From the NCBI RefSeq assembly GCF_004000925.1, contig NZ_BIME01000001.1, forward strand, positions 806,001 through 870,000: a DNA stretch of 64,000 bases. The letters run 5' to 3'. A program made the translations under genes and the position numbers. Origin of the DNA: Paenibacillus illinoisensis NBRC 15959 (lineage in GTDB: Bacteria; Bacillota; Bacilli; Paenibacillales; Paenibacillaceae). The notes under the pieces are model-generated. The model saw only the letters and a program-made list of their open reading frames with translations, was not told the origin of the DNA and did no database searches. Positions 1-7,030 of this stretch are shown one piece after another; positions within the stretch are counted from its first letter, which is position 1; the number at the start of each line of letters is the position of its first letter.

Positions 1-6
1 CACTCT

Positions 7-51
7 AAAAAAAGGGCAGTGAGAGGTTATCCACCTACCAACCACCCTTTT
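7..51 (-). terminator. Hairpin with T-tract downstream of rpsB
   Basis: Read on the minus strand, an AAAAGGG arm (45-51) can pair with CCCTTTT (10-16), with inner AGGT/ACCT pairing and a run of seven T. It sits about 30 nt after the rpsB stop. In B. subtilis tsf follows rpsB, so this could be an attenuator between the two genes rather than a full stop. tsf itself lies outside the window. Confidence 0.45.
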
Positions 52-81
52 CATTTAGTTCATTCGTTATGTTCGAATCTA

Positions 82-780
82 TTAAGCGGAAGTTTCTTCG
101 CCTTGGTTAGCTTCGATCACGGCATCAGCCATTTTACCTGTCAACAGCTTAACAGCGCGGATTGCATCGTCGTTACCTGGGATAACATAATCGATTTCGT
201 CCGGATCGCAGTTTGTATCAACGATACCTACAATTGGGATACCCAATTTGCGAGCTTCAGCAACAGCGATACGCTCTTTGCGTGGATCGATGATGAACAG
301 GGCGCTTGGCAGGCCTTTCATATTTTTAATACCGCCGAGGAATTTCTCCAGACGATCTTTTTCTTTGCGAAGCAAGATAACTTCTTTTTTAGGCAATACA
401 GCGAATGTGCCGTCTTCTTCCCAAGCTTCCAGTTGTTTCAAACGATCAATACGTTTTTGAATCGTTTGGAAGTTAGTCAGAGTGCCGCCCAACCAACGTT
501 GGTTAATGTAGAATTGACCAGCGCGTTCAGCTTCTTCTTTAACAGAATCTTGAGCTTGTTTCTTAGTACCCACGAAAAGAATTGTACCATTCTCTCCTGC
601 GATTCCTTTAACGAAGTTGTAAGCCTCTTCGACTTTTTTCACCGTTTTTTGCAAATCGATGATGTAAATTCCGTTTCTTTCAGTGAAGATATAACGATCC
701 ATTTTTGGGTTCCAACGACGAGTTTGGTGACCGAAGTGTACCCCAGCTTCGAGAAGCTGCTTCATGGAGATTACTGCCAT
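82..780 (-). CDS. rpsB: 30S ribosomal protein S2
   Basis: Small-subunit ribosomal protein S2, 232 aa, a usual length for the family. It binds 16S rRNA on the back of the 30S subunit. The N-terminus carries the family signature ([20 protein letters not shown]) and the body has the expected GTNCDPD-like and IPGNDDA segments. An in-frame upstream ATG would add 20 residues, but the ATG at 780 follows an AGGAGGTG site at proper spacing and gives the standard N-terminus. It has its own promoter and is separated from the fla/che operon by a terminator, in contrast to a simple read-through model. tsf would be next, past the window edge. Confidence 0.98.
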   Translation of the reverse strand: MAVISMKQLLEAGVHFGHQTRRWNPKMDRYIFTERNGIYIIDLQKTVKKVEEAYNFVKGIAGENGTILFVGTKKQAQDSVKEEAERAGQFYINQRWLGGTLTNFQTIQKRIDRLKQLEAWEEDGTFAVLPKKEVILLRKEKDRLEKFLGGIKNMKGLPSALFIIDPRKERIAVAEARKLGIPIVGIVDTNCDPDEIDYVIPGNDDAIRAVKLLTGKMADAVIEANQGEETSA

Positions 781-905
781 CTTCACACACCTCCTAATAT
801 GGTTTTTATTGTGTCCTCCGCCGGCATCATTTTTCGCCAAGACTCTCCATCAGGAAAGCACCCTCAACAAAATTAGCACATGCGTGTGTTTTAACACCGT
901 TATCT

Positions 906-934
906 AATATAGCATAACTGCTTGGCTGATGCAA
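906..934 (-). promoter_or_regulatory. SigA-type promoter of rpsB
   Basis: On the minus strand TTGCAT (929-934) and TATATT (906-911) are separated by exactly 17 nt. This is a close match to the vegetative -35/-10 pair. Transcription would begin near 899, giving a leader of about 120 nt before the rpsB start, which contains the small palindrome GTGTTAAAACAC. Confidence 0.7.
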
Positions 935-1028
935 CAGTCTTTGAAAGCAAAATACCTAGTCGCACAACGTTTTTTATGTTATGTGGAATCTCCGACTATA
1001 ATTATTGCCCAATTAGACTATAAAATAA

Positions 1029-1070
1029 AAGAACCGTCTTGCCTGAGTGTACTCAGCTTGACGGTTCTTG
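1029..1070 (-). terminator. Terminator of the fla/che operon
   Basis: On the minus strand AAGAACCGTC...CTGAGT pairs with ACTCAG...GACGGTTCTT and is followed by TTTTATTTTA. The upstream arm overlaps the last codons and stop (1053-1055) of the final operon gene. It therefore ends the large operon just before the rpsB promoter. Confidence 0.8.
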
Positions 1071-1688
1071 AGTAATTTTGGCGATGATGGATTCGAAGCT
1101 TTCCCCTTTTTCAAGTGCGTACGTTCCCACCTGAATCTTGGTGTTGATTCGCTCTGCCTTTCCCGCCTTAATGAAGGCCTGGGCATCATCTACTATGCCA
1201 GCTTTCTCGAGATTTCCAGCGACAATCGCCAAACTGTTACCAGAACGCACTCTAAATGTGACTGTTGCCTTTTGAGGCGTATTCGGTGACGATGGCTCTG
1301 CTGCTTTTGGCTCGCTCACATTATTCGGACTCTCATTGCCACTTGAGGCTGGCTGCTGAGGCTCTGTGGGAGCTTCCGGATCACTAGTATCCTCTGCTTT
1401 CTTCGGAGCAACAGCCGTTTCCCCCTGCATTTCACTGCTCTCCTGCTTTTTCTTTTGTACCCATTCGGCTTCCGTATATAGTTCGTCCTCTGTACCGACA
1501 AGCTTCAAATCCATGCTTTTGGCAGCCAACTCCAGCTCTTCCTTCGTCAGATTGGCTGCAGTTGCAGCCGGATCCGTTTCCAAACTGCTGTCAGATAGGG
1601 CGTTTTGTCCCACTGTGGCAAGCTGAAGCAGCACTGCTCCAATGATCATGCCCGTTCCAATTCCAATCCATAGGGAGCGCTTGTCCAT
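1053..1688 (-). CDS. Membrane-anchored LysM-like / MltG-stalk-like protein
   Basis: A 211-aa protein with one N-terminal membrane segment (about residues 6-25), a Glu/Pro/Ser-rich linker (about 75-140), and a C-terminal domain of about 65 residues (FRVRSGNSLAIVAGNLEKAG onward). That domain resembles the LysM-like N-terminal module of MltG/YceG endolytic transglycosylases. The MltG catalytic domain is absent, so lytic activity is not supported. The likely topology is an extracytoplasmic domain near peptidoglycan. It is the last gene of the fla/che operon, 3 nt from the swrB-like gene, and its 3' end forms part of the operon terminator. A role in anchoring or wall passage of flagella is only an inference. 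Start: ATG with GGGAGGAAGG upstream. Confidence 0.7.
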   Translation of the reverse strand: MDKRSLWIGIGTGMIIGAVLLQLATVGQNALSDSSLETDPAATAANLTKEELELAAKSMDLKLVGTEDELYTEAEWVQKKKQESSEMQGETAVAPKKAEDTSDPEAPTEPQQPASSGNESPNNVSEPKAAEPSSPNTPQKATVTFRVRSGNSLAIVAGNLEKAGIVDDAQAFIKAGKAERINTKIQVGTYALEKGESFESIIAKITQEPSS

Positions 1689-1691
1689 CTC

Positions 1692-2261
1692 TTAGCCTTC
1701 CTCCCGTTCTGCCAGCTGAAGAATCAGCTGTACTTCTCCACGTTGTATGCCGGTCTGTTTTGCGATCGCATCCACTGACTTGCCTTCATCATACAAATGA
1801 AACACTTCTGAATACCGATCTTTGATTGACTCTCGCTCATTGACAGGCACTTGGCCACTTTGTGTTGGCTCAGTTTCTGAAATCTGCTTTGTGGCGTCAT
1901 CTCTCATACTGGCCACAAGAGCCTGAGCCTGCAACGCATTGAATTCATCCTTTGAAATATCTGAAACATGATGGGTTTCGGACTCTTTGCTTTTTTCAAG
2001 TTCATTGAGACGCTTCTGCAATTCTTCAAGCTGCGTTTGCATGCGTTGATCTGCAGCTGCCGCCTCTCCCTTCATTTCAGCAACACGCTGAATAAGGGCA
2101 TCATTATCGCTTTCGATTTCAGCCATATAATGTTCCAGTGTGGATTCCATCTCTTGCACTAATTGTTGGCTCGGTTCTGGCGTCTTATTTTTCTTGGGCA
2201 TGATGAATGCATATGCAATGGCACAGGCACCTAATATGACAATAATAACCCATGGTGACAA
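1692..2261 (-). CDS. SwrB-like membrane protein (DUF6115-type)
   Basis: A 189-aa protein starting with a membrane segment (about residues 3-20), followed by a long charged coiled coil (about 30-90). It ends in a helix-turn-helix-like motif (SIKDRYSEVFHLYDEGKSVD and the QTGIQRGEVQLILQL region). Bacillus SwrB, which sits in the same place just after sigD and before rpsB, has the same architecture and promotes export-apparatus assembly and SigD activation. I infer a SwrB counterpart from position and layout. Start: TTG at 2261, preceded by AAGGAGAGG seven bases upstream. The longer frame to 2300 lacks a ribosome binding site. Confidence 0.65.
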   Translation of the reverse strand: MSPWVIIVILGACAIAYAFIMPKKNKTPEPSQQLVQEMESTLEHYMAEIESDNDALIQRVAEMKGEAAAADQRMQTQLEELQKRLNELEKSKESETHHVSDISKDEFNALQAQALVASMRDDATKQISETEPTQSGQVPVNERESIKDRYSEVFHLYDEGKSVDAIAKQTGIQRGEVQLILQLAEREEG

Positions 2262-2327
2262 ATTGGTTCCTCTCCTTTGGATATCGCCTTCAAAGCTCAA
2301 GTCTTCATTTTTGTAATACGGAAAGGG

Positions 2328-2642
2328 TTACAATGACAGATCCACATGTTTTCCTTTGTACGGATGCTCCGCAGGTTTGACTTGCTCTGACATCTGGATC
2401 GTCTCCTGCTCCCGGGAACCCCCTTCGTGCTCTCCATTACTAGATTGACCGTCTCGTACACCTGTATGTGTTGTTTCTTCCATCGCTTCACTGCGCTGTC
2501 TTGCCTCTTCTGCTTCCTTGGCCGTTTGCACTGCCAGTAAATTCTGGTCCGTGACCGGCCGCTGCTGATATTCGCTCTGATACCGACCGGCTTCACTTGT
2601 TCGTGGTACTGCAATCTGCAACTCTACTGCCTTAAAACTCAT
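2328..2642 (-). CDS. Small hydrophilic fla/che operon protein, unknown
   Basis: A 104-aa protein with no membrane segment. A short hydrophobic start (FKAVELQIAVPRTSEAGRYQ) and a short end (YKGKHVDLSL) flank a low-complexity Gln/Glu/Arg-rich middle. Small proteins with a similar start and a GKxxD(L/I) tail occur next to sigD in other Firmicute flagellar operons, as far as I recall, but no function is known to me. It lies between the FapA-like gene and the swrB-like gene. The ATG follows GTGAGGTG. An overlapping alternative frame (2297-2614) is judged a shadow. Confidence 0.7.
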   Translation of the reverse strand: MSFKAVELQIAVPRTSEAGRYQSEYQQRPVTDQNLLAVQTAKEAEEARQRSEAMEETTHTGVRDGQSSNGEHEGGSREQETIQMSEQVKPAEHPYKGKHVDLSL

Positions 2643-2693
2643 ACGCTCACCTCACGGTTTCGAATGGTTTTCTACCTGTGCCTGATGCTGTAC

Positions 2694-4103
2694 TTAAACG
2701 AATGGAGTCATCGTAATGTCCCCGTCATGATAATAAAATGAAATTCTACTCACAGGATCTTTAATAAATTTGGTGTATCTGCCGATAACTATCTTAGAGC
2801 CTCCGTAAATCATCTTGAGAATATCCACCCTGGCTCTGCTCGTATCTTCCAATACTTTTTCAATTTCGAATATACGTGACTTGGTTTCCTCATTAAGACG
2901 AAGTGCCGACTTTTGTGTAGCCGTAAGCTTAACTCGCATAGCCATTTTGTCAGGACTCAGTTGTCCAGCAGCAGCTAATTGATCCAGCAGTACCAATGCT
3001 TTTTTCGTTTTGTCTAATGAATCCATCTGTTCCCTGAGCCCTTTACGCAATTCACTCAGTTCGTTACGCAATTTGGGTAGAACACCAACTTCAATCGAAG
3101 TTACTGTCGACATGCTGTTCCCCACAATTCGTGCTGAAACGTTCTCACCGGCTTGAATGGATCCACCAACAATAAGGCCTTTGGTGCCGGCACAGATCAC
3201 GCTCCTGCCTGCACGGATATTGGAATGCATAATGCTTTGAGAGACGAGAACATCTTCACCTGCATCTACGTTACCTTCCTGAATAAAGGTGCATTTGACA
3301 TTGTGACCCGCCTGAATAAGCCCTTTGTTATATCCGATAATACCACCAGTGATCTCAACAGAGCCCCCTGCTTCTAGCTCTGCGCCTTCGACACCGCCGA
3401 CTACGCGAATGTCACCCGCAGCTTTTATTTTAAAACCAGTCAGTACATTGCCGCGTATGACCACCGTACCTACAAAATCAATATTACCGATATTGTAGTC
3501 TACATCGCCATTTATTTCGTATACCGGGAATACATTCAGTTTGTTCCCTTCCGTTTTGGTCACGAGTCCATCCAAAGCGGCATACATTGCAGATCCATCC
3601 GGATTAATAACAACATTTTTCCCCACTTTGAATCGTGCGTCTTTCCCTGGTCGAAAAGGAATTTGCTCACCAGTAACGGCCTGGCCTACTGAGCCATCCA
3701 CTGGAGGAATGCGCTCGGCAATGATTTGACCTGATTTTACATTATTCAACCGAGTTACTTCTTTGTAATCCACCTTGCCATCTTCCGCTTCCAGAGGCCG
3801 CCGTTCACTCGCATCTTCCATGCCAACCAATACCTTGATGTACCCGTCTGTTCCAGGAACAGCCGCGATGCCTTCGGCGATCTTCAACTGCGTATTCATA
3901 TAAGTTTCAGGTTGATTCACAAACACGAGCAGTGCCTCACGCAGCACACCATACTTAATGCCATGACCCGCAATAAACTGTTCCAGGTCATCCAGCGTGC
4001 AGGTGAAACCTTCTTCCTGCTTGGAAAACTCAAGGTAGGCCGTACTTTTATCTTCCGATAAAACAACGCTAAGGCATTGTTCCAAAGCAATTCGCTGTGT
4101 CAA
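2694..4103 (-). CDS. FapA-like polymerase-type polymer-forming protein (DUF342)
   Basis: A 469-aa protein of the DUF342/FapA type. After an N-terminal region (about 1-150) comes a right-handed beta-helix-like stretch (about 180-330) with spaced Gly/Val repeats such as GTVVIRGNVLTGFKIKAAGD and AGGSVEITGGIIG. An antiparallel coiled coil (about 345-420) and a short C-terminal strand domain follow. Such genes lie beside sigD in several Firmicute flagellar operons; their biochemical role there is unsettled. No transmembrane segment is present, so it should be cytoplasmic. Start: TTG at 4103, seven bases after AAAGGAGGAAG. An in-frame GTG at 4133 lies upstream of that site and is less likely. Confidence 0.85.
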   Translation of the reverse strand: MTQRIALEQCLSVVLSEDKSTAYLEFSKQEEGFTCTLDDLEQFIAGHGIKYGVLREALLVFVNQPETYMNTQLKIAEGIAAVPGTDGYIKVLVGMEDASERRPLEAEDGKVDYKEVTRLNNVKSGQIIAERIPPVDGSVGQAVTGEQIPFRPGKDARFKVGKNVVINPDGSAMYAALDGLVTKTEGNKLNVFPVYEINGDVDYNIGNIDFVGTVVIRGNVLTGFKIKAAGDIRVVGGVEGAELEAGGSVEITGGIIGYNKGLIQAGHNVKCTFIQEGNVDAGEDVLVSQSIMHSNIRAGRSVICAGTKGLIVGGSIQAGENVSARIVGNSMSTVTSIEVGVLPKLRNELSELRKGLREQMDSLDKTKKALVLLDQLAAAGQLSPDKMAMRVKLTATQKSALRLNEETKSRIFEIEKVLEDTSRARVDILKMIYGGSKIVIGRYTKFIKDPVSRISFYYHDGDITMTPFV

Positions 4104-4163
4104 TGCAGTTCTTCCTCCTTTTAGACTTTCCACTCCCCGAAATCCGTGTAATCAAGCTTTCTA

Positions 4164-4952
4164 TTAATCTTTGCGCATTAACAGATCCTTCTGTTTTTCG
4201 AGCGTTCCACGGAGTCTCAAAATGGCTTTGGAATGCAGCTGAGATATACGCGATGGTGAAAGAGACATCACTTCAGCGATTTCACTAAGCGATAAGTCTT
4301 CATAATACAAGAGGGAAACTACCGTTCTCTCTTTAACTGTCAGCTTATCGAGTCCCTGAACCAAAGCATCCTTCAGATAAAACTCGTTCACTTTGTAATC
4401 TGGATTTTTGGCCTTTTCATCGACCATTAAAGAAAGACGAGTCTCTGACTCTTCTTCCCGAATCGGGTCTTCAAGAGAGCACAGTGACATTACCGCCACT
4501 TCCTGGAGCATATGTTGGAAGTCCTTAGTCGACACGTCAAGATACTGACTCATTTCTTCATCGCTTACTGACCGTAGATAGGTTTGCTCCAGCTGCTGAT
4601 AAGCATCTTCGATTCGTTTAGCCTTTTCTCGCACTGAACGGGGAACCCAGTCTCCTTGACGCAAACCATCCAGGATCGCTCCACGAACTCGCCATGAGGC
4701 GTACGTCTCAAATTGAAGGCCTCGTTCATAGTCGAATTTCTCAAGAGCATCGATTAGTCCCATGACGCCATTGCTCTCCAGATCATCTTTTGGGACATTT
4801 TTGGGTAATCCGACAGCCAAACGACCGGATACATAATTCACAATGTGAAGATATTTTTCAATTAAAGCTTTTTTGGCTTCAAGATCTCCGTGTTCTTTCC
4901 ACTTTTCCCACAGATCAGCATGGTTCAAATGTGAAGCTTTACGCTCGTCCAA
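4164..4952 (-). CDS. sigD: RNA polymerase sigma factor SigD (FliA/WhiG family)
   Basis: Sigma-28 type factor of 262 aa that directs transcription of late flagellar, motility and autolysin genes. Region 2 includes DLESNGVMGLIDALEKFDYE and FETYASWRVRGAILDGLRQ. Region 3 follows with WVPRSVREKAKRIEDAYQQL, and region 4 ends with the helix-turn-helix LSLSEIAEVMSLSPSRISQL. Length and order match B. subtilis SigD. It lies late in the operon, as in B. subtilis, where distance from the promoter contributes to heterogeneous SigD levels. Start: TTG at 4952 with AAGGAGGGTG seven bases upstream. No anti-sigma gene (flgM) is present in the window. Confidence 0.96.
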   Translation of the reverse strand: MDERKASHLNHADLWEKWKEHGDLEAKKALIEKYLHIVNYVSGRLAVGLPKNVPKDDLESNGVMGLIDALEKFDYERGLQFETYASWRVRGAILDGLRQGDWVPRSVREKAKRIEDAYQQLEQTYLRSVSDEEMSQYLDVSTKDFQHMLQEVAVMSLCSLEDPIREEESETRLSLMVDEKAKNPDYKVNEFYLKDALVQGLDKLTVKERTVVSLLYYEDLSLSEIAEVMSLSPSRISQLHSKAILRLRGTLEKQKDLLMRKD

Positions 4953-4967
4953 TTGCTTTCACCCTCC

Positions 4968-5411
4968 TTATTTGTCTGTCAGGTGACGAACGGCCTGCGC
5001 CATTTCTTCCGGATCCTTGGTCCGGACCAGTTTAGGCGGATCCAAAGGGGCGAAACCCGTTGGAGCTTTCGTCTCGGATGGCGGAATCTCTTCCCCAGAG
5101 GAGGCGTTCTGTCCATTCTTGAGCAAGTCGTTTAGCTCTTGTCCATCGTCTTCGAGTTTAATGTCAACCTGCGAACCTCTCATTTCTGGACCAATTTGGG
5201 GATCATAATCGAAACCCTTACTTCCTGCGGACGGGGTCAGCAGCAACCCCAGCCCCCAGCGCAAACCAAAAGCAAGGGCGTACCAGGCTACGAATCCGAT
5301 TAACCCGCGAATTAAACTGGTCATCAACAAATTGCTGCTGTATGCTACAAAAAAAGTCAGAATAAATCCGACTATGCCTGCTCCAAGATTAATGCGGTAG
5401 TTTCCTATCAT
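4968..5411 (-). CDS. Unknown two-helix membrane protein between cheD and sigD
   Basis: A 147-aa protein with two predicted membrane helices (about residues 8-28 and 33-57) and a polar, acidic, Pro-rich cytoplasmic tail of about 85 residues (ending MAQAVRHLTDK). I do not recognise a named family. It is 4 nt downstream of cheD and 15 nt upstream of sigD, so it is made together with the chemotaxis and sigma genes. B. subtilis has no gene here. A link to motor, receptor or SigD regulation is possible but unproven. The ATG at 5411 is preceded by AAGGAA at about 10 bases. Confidence 0.75.
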   Translation of the reverse strand: MIGNYRINLGAGIVGFILTFFVAYSSNLLMTSLIRGLIGFVAWYALAFGLRWGLGLLLTPSAGSKGFDYDPQIGPEMRGSQVDIKLEDDGQELNDLLKNGQNASSGEEIPPSETKAPTGFAPLDPPKLVRTKDPEEMAQAVRHLTDK

Positions 5412-5415
5412 AGTT

Positions 5416-5913
5416 TTATAATTCCTTTACACCCATTTGTACACTTCTAATATTTAAAATCCCTGTTTCACAGTCCATTTCAATGGTCCGGCCATAATTT
5501 CCACCAGTGTCTTCAGCAAGAAGAGGAATATTAAGCTTTTGCAACCATTCCCGGCAAGATTCCGCATTCCTCGGCCCAATACGCATGGTATCTCCAGCTC
5601 CTGAAAAAGCAAACATCTGAGCACCACCTGCCATTTTGGACACGATACGTGAACGAGATGCACCGAGTTTTAACATCTTTTCTAATAACTCAGGCAACGC
5701 CGTATCGGCATATTTAGCTGTGTTCAATTTTCCTTCTCTTGCAATCTCTGAAGAAGGAAGCATCACATGCGCCATTCCAGCCAGCTTCAAATGCGGATCA
5801 TACATCGTTAACCCCACACAAGAACCAAGCCCTGTCGTGCGGATTATGCCAGGAAGGTGAGCAATGTTCAAATCCGCCATACCGACTTTAACGACGCTTT
5901 TTTCTTCAATCAT
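5416..5913 (-). CDS. cheD: Chemoreceptor glutamine deamidase CheD
   Basis: Deamidates glutamines in methyl-accepting chemotaxis proteins and binds CheC, forming the CheC/CheD/CheY-P feedback loop of Bacillus-type chemotaxis. At 165 aa it has the expected length. The catalytic Cys32 (TTGLGSCVGLTMYD) and His49 (GMAHVMLP) of the family are visible, as are the later GGAQMF and GPRNAE motifs. The ATG at 5913 lies inside the last codons of cheC (8-nt overlap) with AGGGGTG about 10 bases upstream, suggesting translational coupling of the two partners. Confidence 0.96.
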   Translation of the reverse strand: MIEEKSVVKVGMADLNIAHLPGIIRTTGLGSCVGLTMYDPHLKLAGMAHVMLPSSEIAREGKLNTAKYADTALPELLEKMLKLGASRSRIVSKMAGGAQMFAFSGAGDTMRIGPRNAESCREWLQKLNIPLLAEDTGGNYGRTIEMDCETGILNIRSVQMGVKEL

Positions 5914-6532
5914 GATCCAGAGGCACCCCTAAAGATTCAAATATCTTGGCAAATGACAATGGATCGGGAATCAGGAAAAATTGACCTTCCACCTGATCTT
6001 CTCCTTCGAAGAACGATGTGTCAATCAAAAGTGCATCGTCTCCCATTTCGCCAAATTGCAGCAGCCCATAGCTGAGTATTGCCCCTGCCATGTCAATGGC
6101 AAGTCCGGGAACCGTTGGATACATCGACAGTTTGGTGAAATCTGCAAGTGATGAAAGATATGATCCAGCCAGAATATTACCGATTTCCGATAACGCAGAC
6201 TGTTCCATATCCGTAAACATGAGGCCCTCTTTCAGATCAAAACCAGCAAGCCGGTTCAGCAGCATTTTGGCGGCTTCCGGGGTCATCATGAAGAACAGAT
6301 TACCTGGCGCCTCGCCTTCAACACGTAAAAAGACAGTCACCACGATTCGTTCGTCCCCGCCCACTTTTTCAGCTACTTCTTCAAAAGGGAGCATCTGTAC
6401 TGTCGGCACGCCCATGTCAATCGGTCTATTTAGAAGTTGAGACAACGCCGTTGCGGCGTTGCCTGCTCCAATGTTACCGACCTCTTTGAGCACATCCATT
6501 TGGAATCCCTCAAATCGGTTGAAGATCTCCAC
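5906..6532 (-). CDS. cheC: CheY-P phosphatase CheC
   Basis: 208-aa member of the CheC/CheX/FliY family that dephosphorylates CheY-P and is stimulated by CheD. Both family repeats are present: DVLKEVGNIGAGNAATALSQ near residue 14, and the second motif SEIGNILAGSYLSSLADFTK near residue 113. Both keep the Glu and Asn residues needed for phosphatase action. It overlaps cheD and follows cheW by 3 nt. The start is GTG at 6532, with GAGGG about eight bases upstream. Confidence 0.96.
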   Translation of the reverse strand: MEIFNRFEGFQMDVLKEVGNIGAGNAATALSQLLNRPIDMGVPTVQMLPFEEVAEKVGGDERIVVTVFLRVEGEAPGNLFFMMTPEAAKMLLNRLAGFDLKEGLMFTDMEQSALSEIGNILAGSYLSSLADFTKLSMYPTVPGLAIDMAGAILSYGLLQFGEMGDDALLIDTSFFEGEDQVEGQFFLIPDPLSFAKIFESLGVPLDHD

Positions 6533-6535
6533 GTG

Positions 6536-6994
6536 TTAGCCCTCAACACTTTCCAGCTGTACAACTTCGCTTTTATTCAATACTTCATGCAGATTAAGCA
6601 TGATCAACAAACGCTCATTTTCCAATTTAGCCACTCCGCGCAGATATCTCGCTTTGACTCCACCCACCACTTCCGGCGGACTGTCAATTGCACTGCTCTT
6701 AATGTCAATTACGTCATTGGCTGCGTCAACGATGAATCCAACCTGCATGTCACCTACAGCTACAATGACAATTCGAGTTTGATCCGTATATTCTGTTTCT
6801 GGCAGAGAGAAACGACCACGCAAGTCGATAACAGGGATAACAACCCCGCGAAGATTAATAACCCCTTTTACGAAGGAAAATGTCTTAGGGACACGAGTAA
6901 TCGGCATCATGCGTTCAATCGTCTGAACTTTATCAACCTCAATACCGTATTCTTCAGATCCTAGTTTAAAGACGATGACTTTCAATTCTTCCAT
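6536..6994 (-). CDS. cheW: Chemotaxis adaptor protein CheW
   Basis: 152-aa scaffold that couples chemoreceptors to the kinase CheA at the cell pole or membrane. The fold is evident from VFKLGSEEYGIEVDKVQTIE at the N-terminus, the RVPKTFSFVKGVINLRGVVI core and the VGFIVDAANDV strand. These match CheW domains of usual length. It lies 36 nt after cheA and just before cheC. The ATG follows AGGGAGG. Confidence 0.97.
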   Translation of the reverse strand: MEELKVIVFKLGSEEYGIEVDKVQTIERMMPITRVPKTFSFVKGVINLRGVVIPVIDLRGRFSLPETEYTDQTRIVIVAVGDMQVGFIVDAANDVIDIKSSAIDSPPEVVGGVKARYLRGVAKLENERLLIMLNLHEVLNKSEVVQLESVEG

Positions 6995-7030
6995 GAATAA
7001 AACCTCCCTATAAGTGTAAGGCTTAGTTGC

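Noticed and set aside
19..876. 285-codon plus-strand frame opposite rpsB
   Set aside because: It mirrors rpsB codons and has no family features or ribosome binding site; rpsB is certain.
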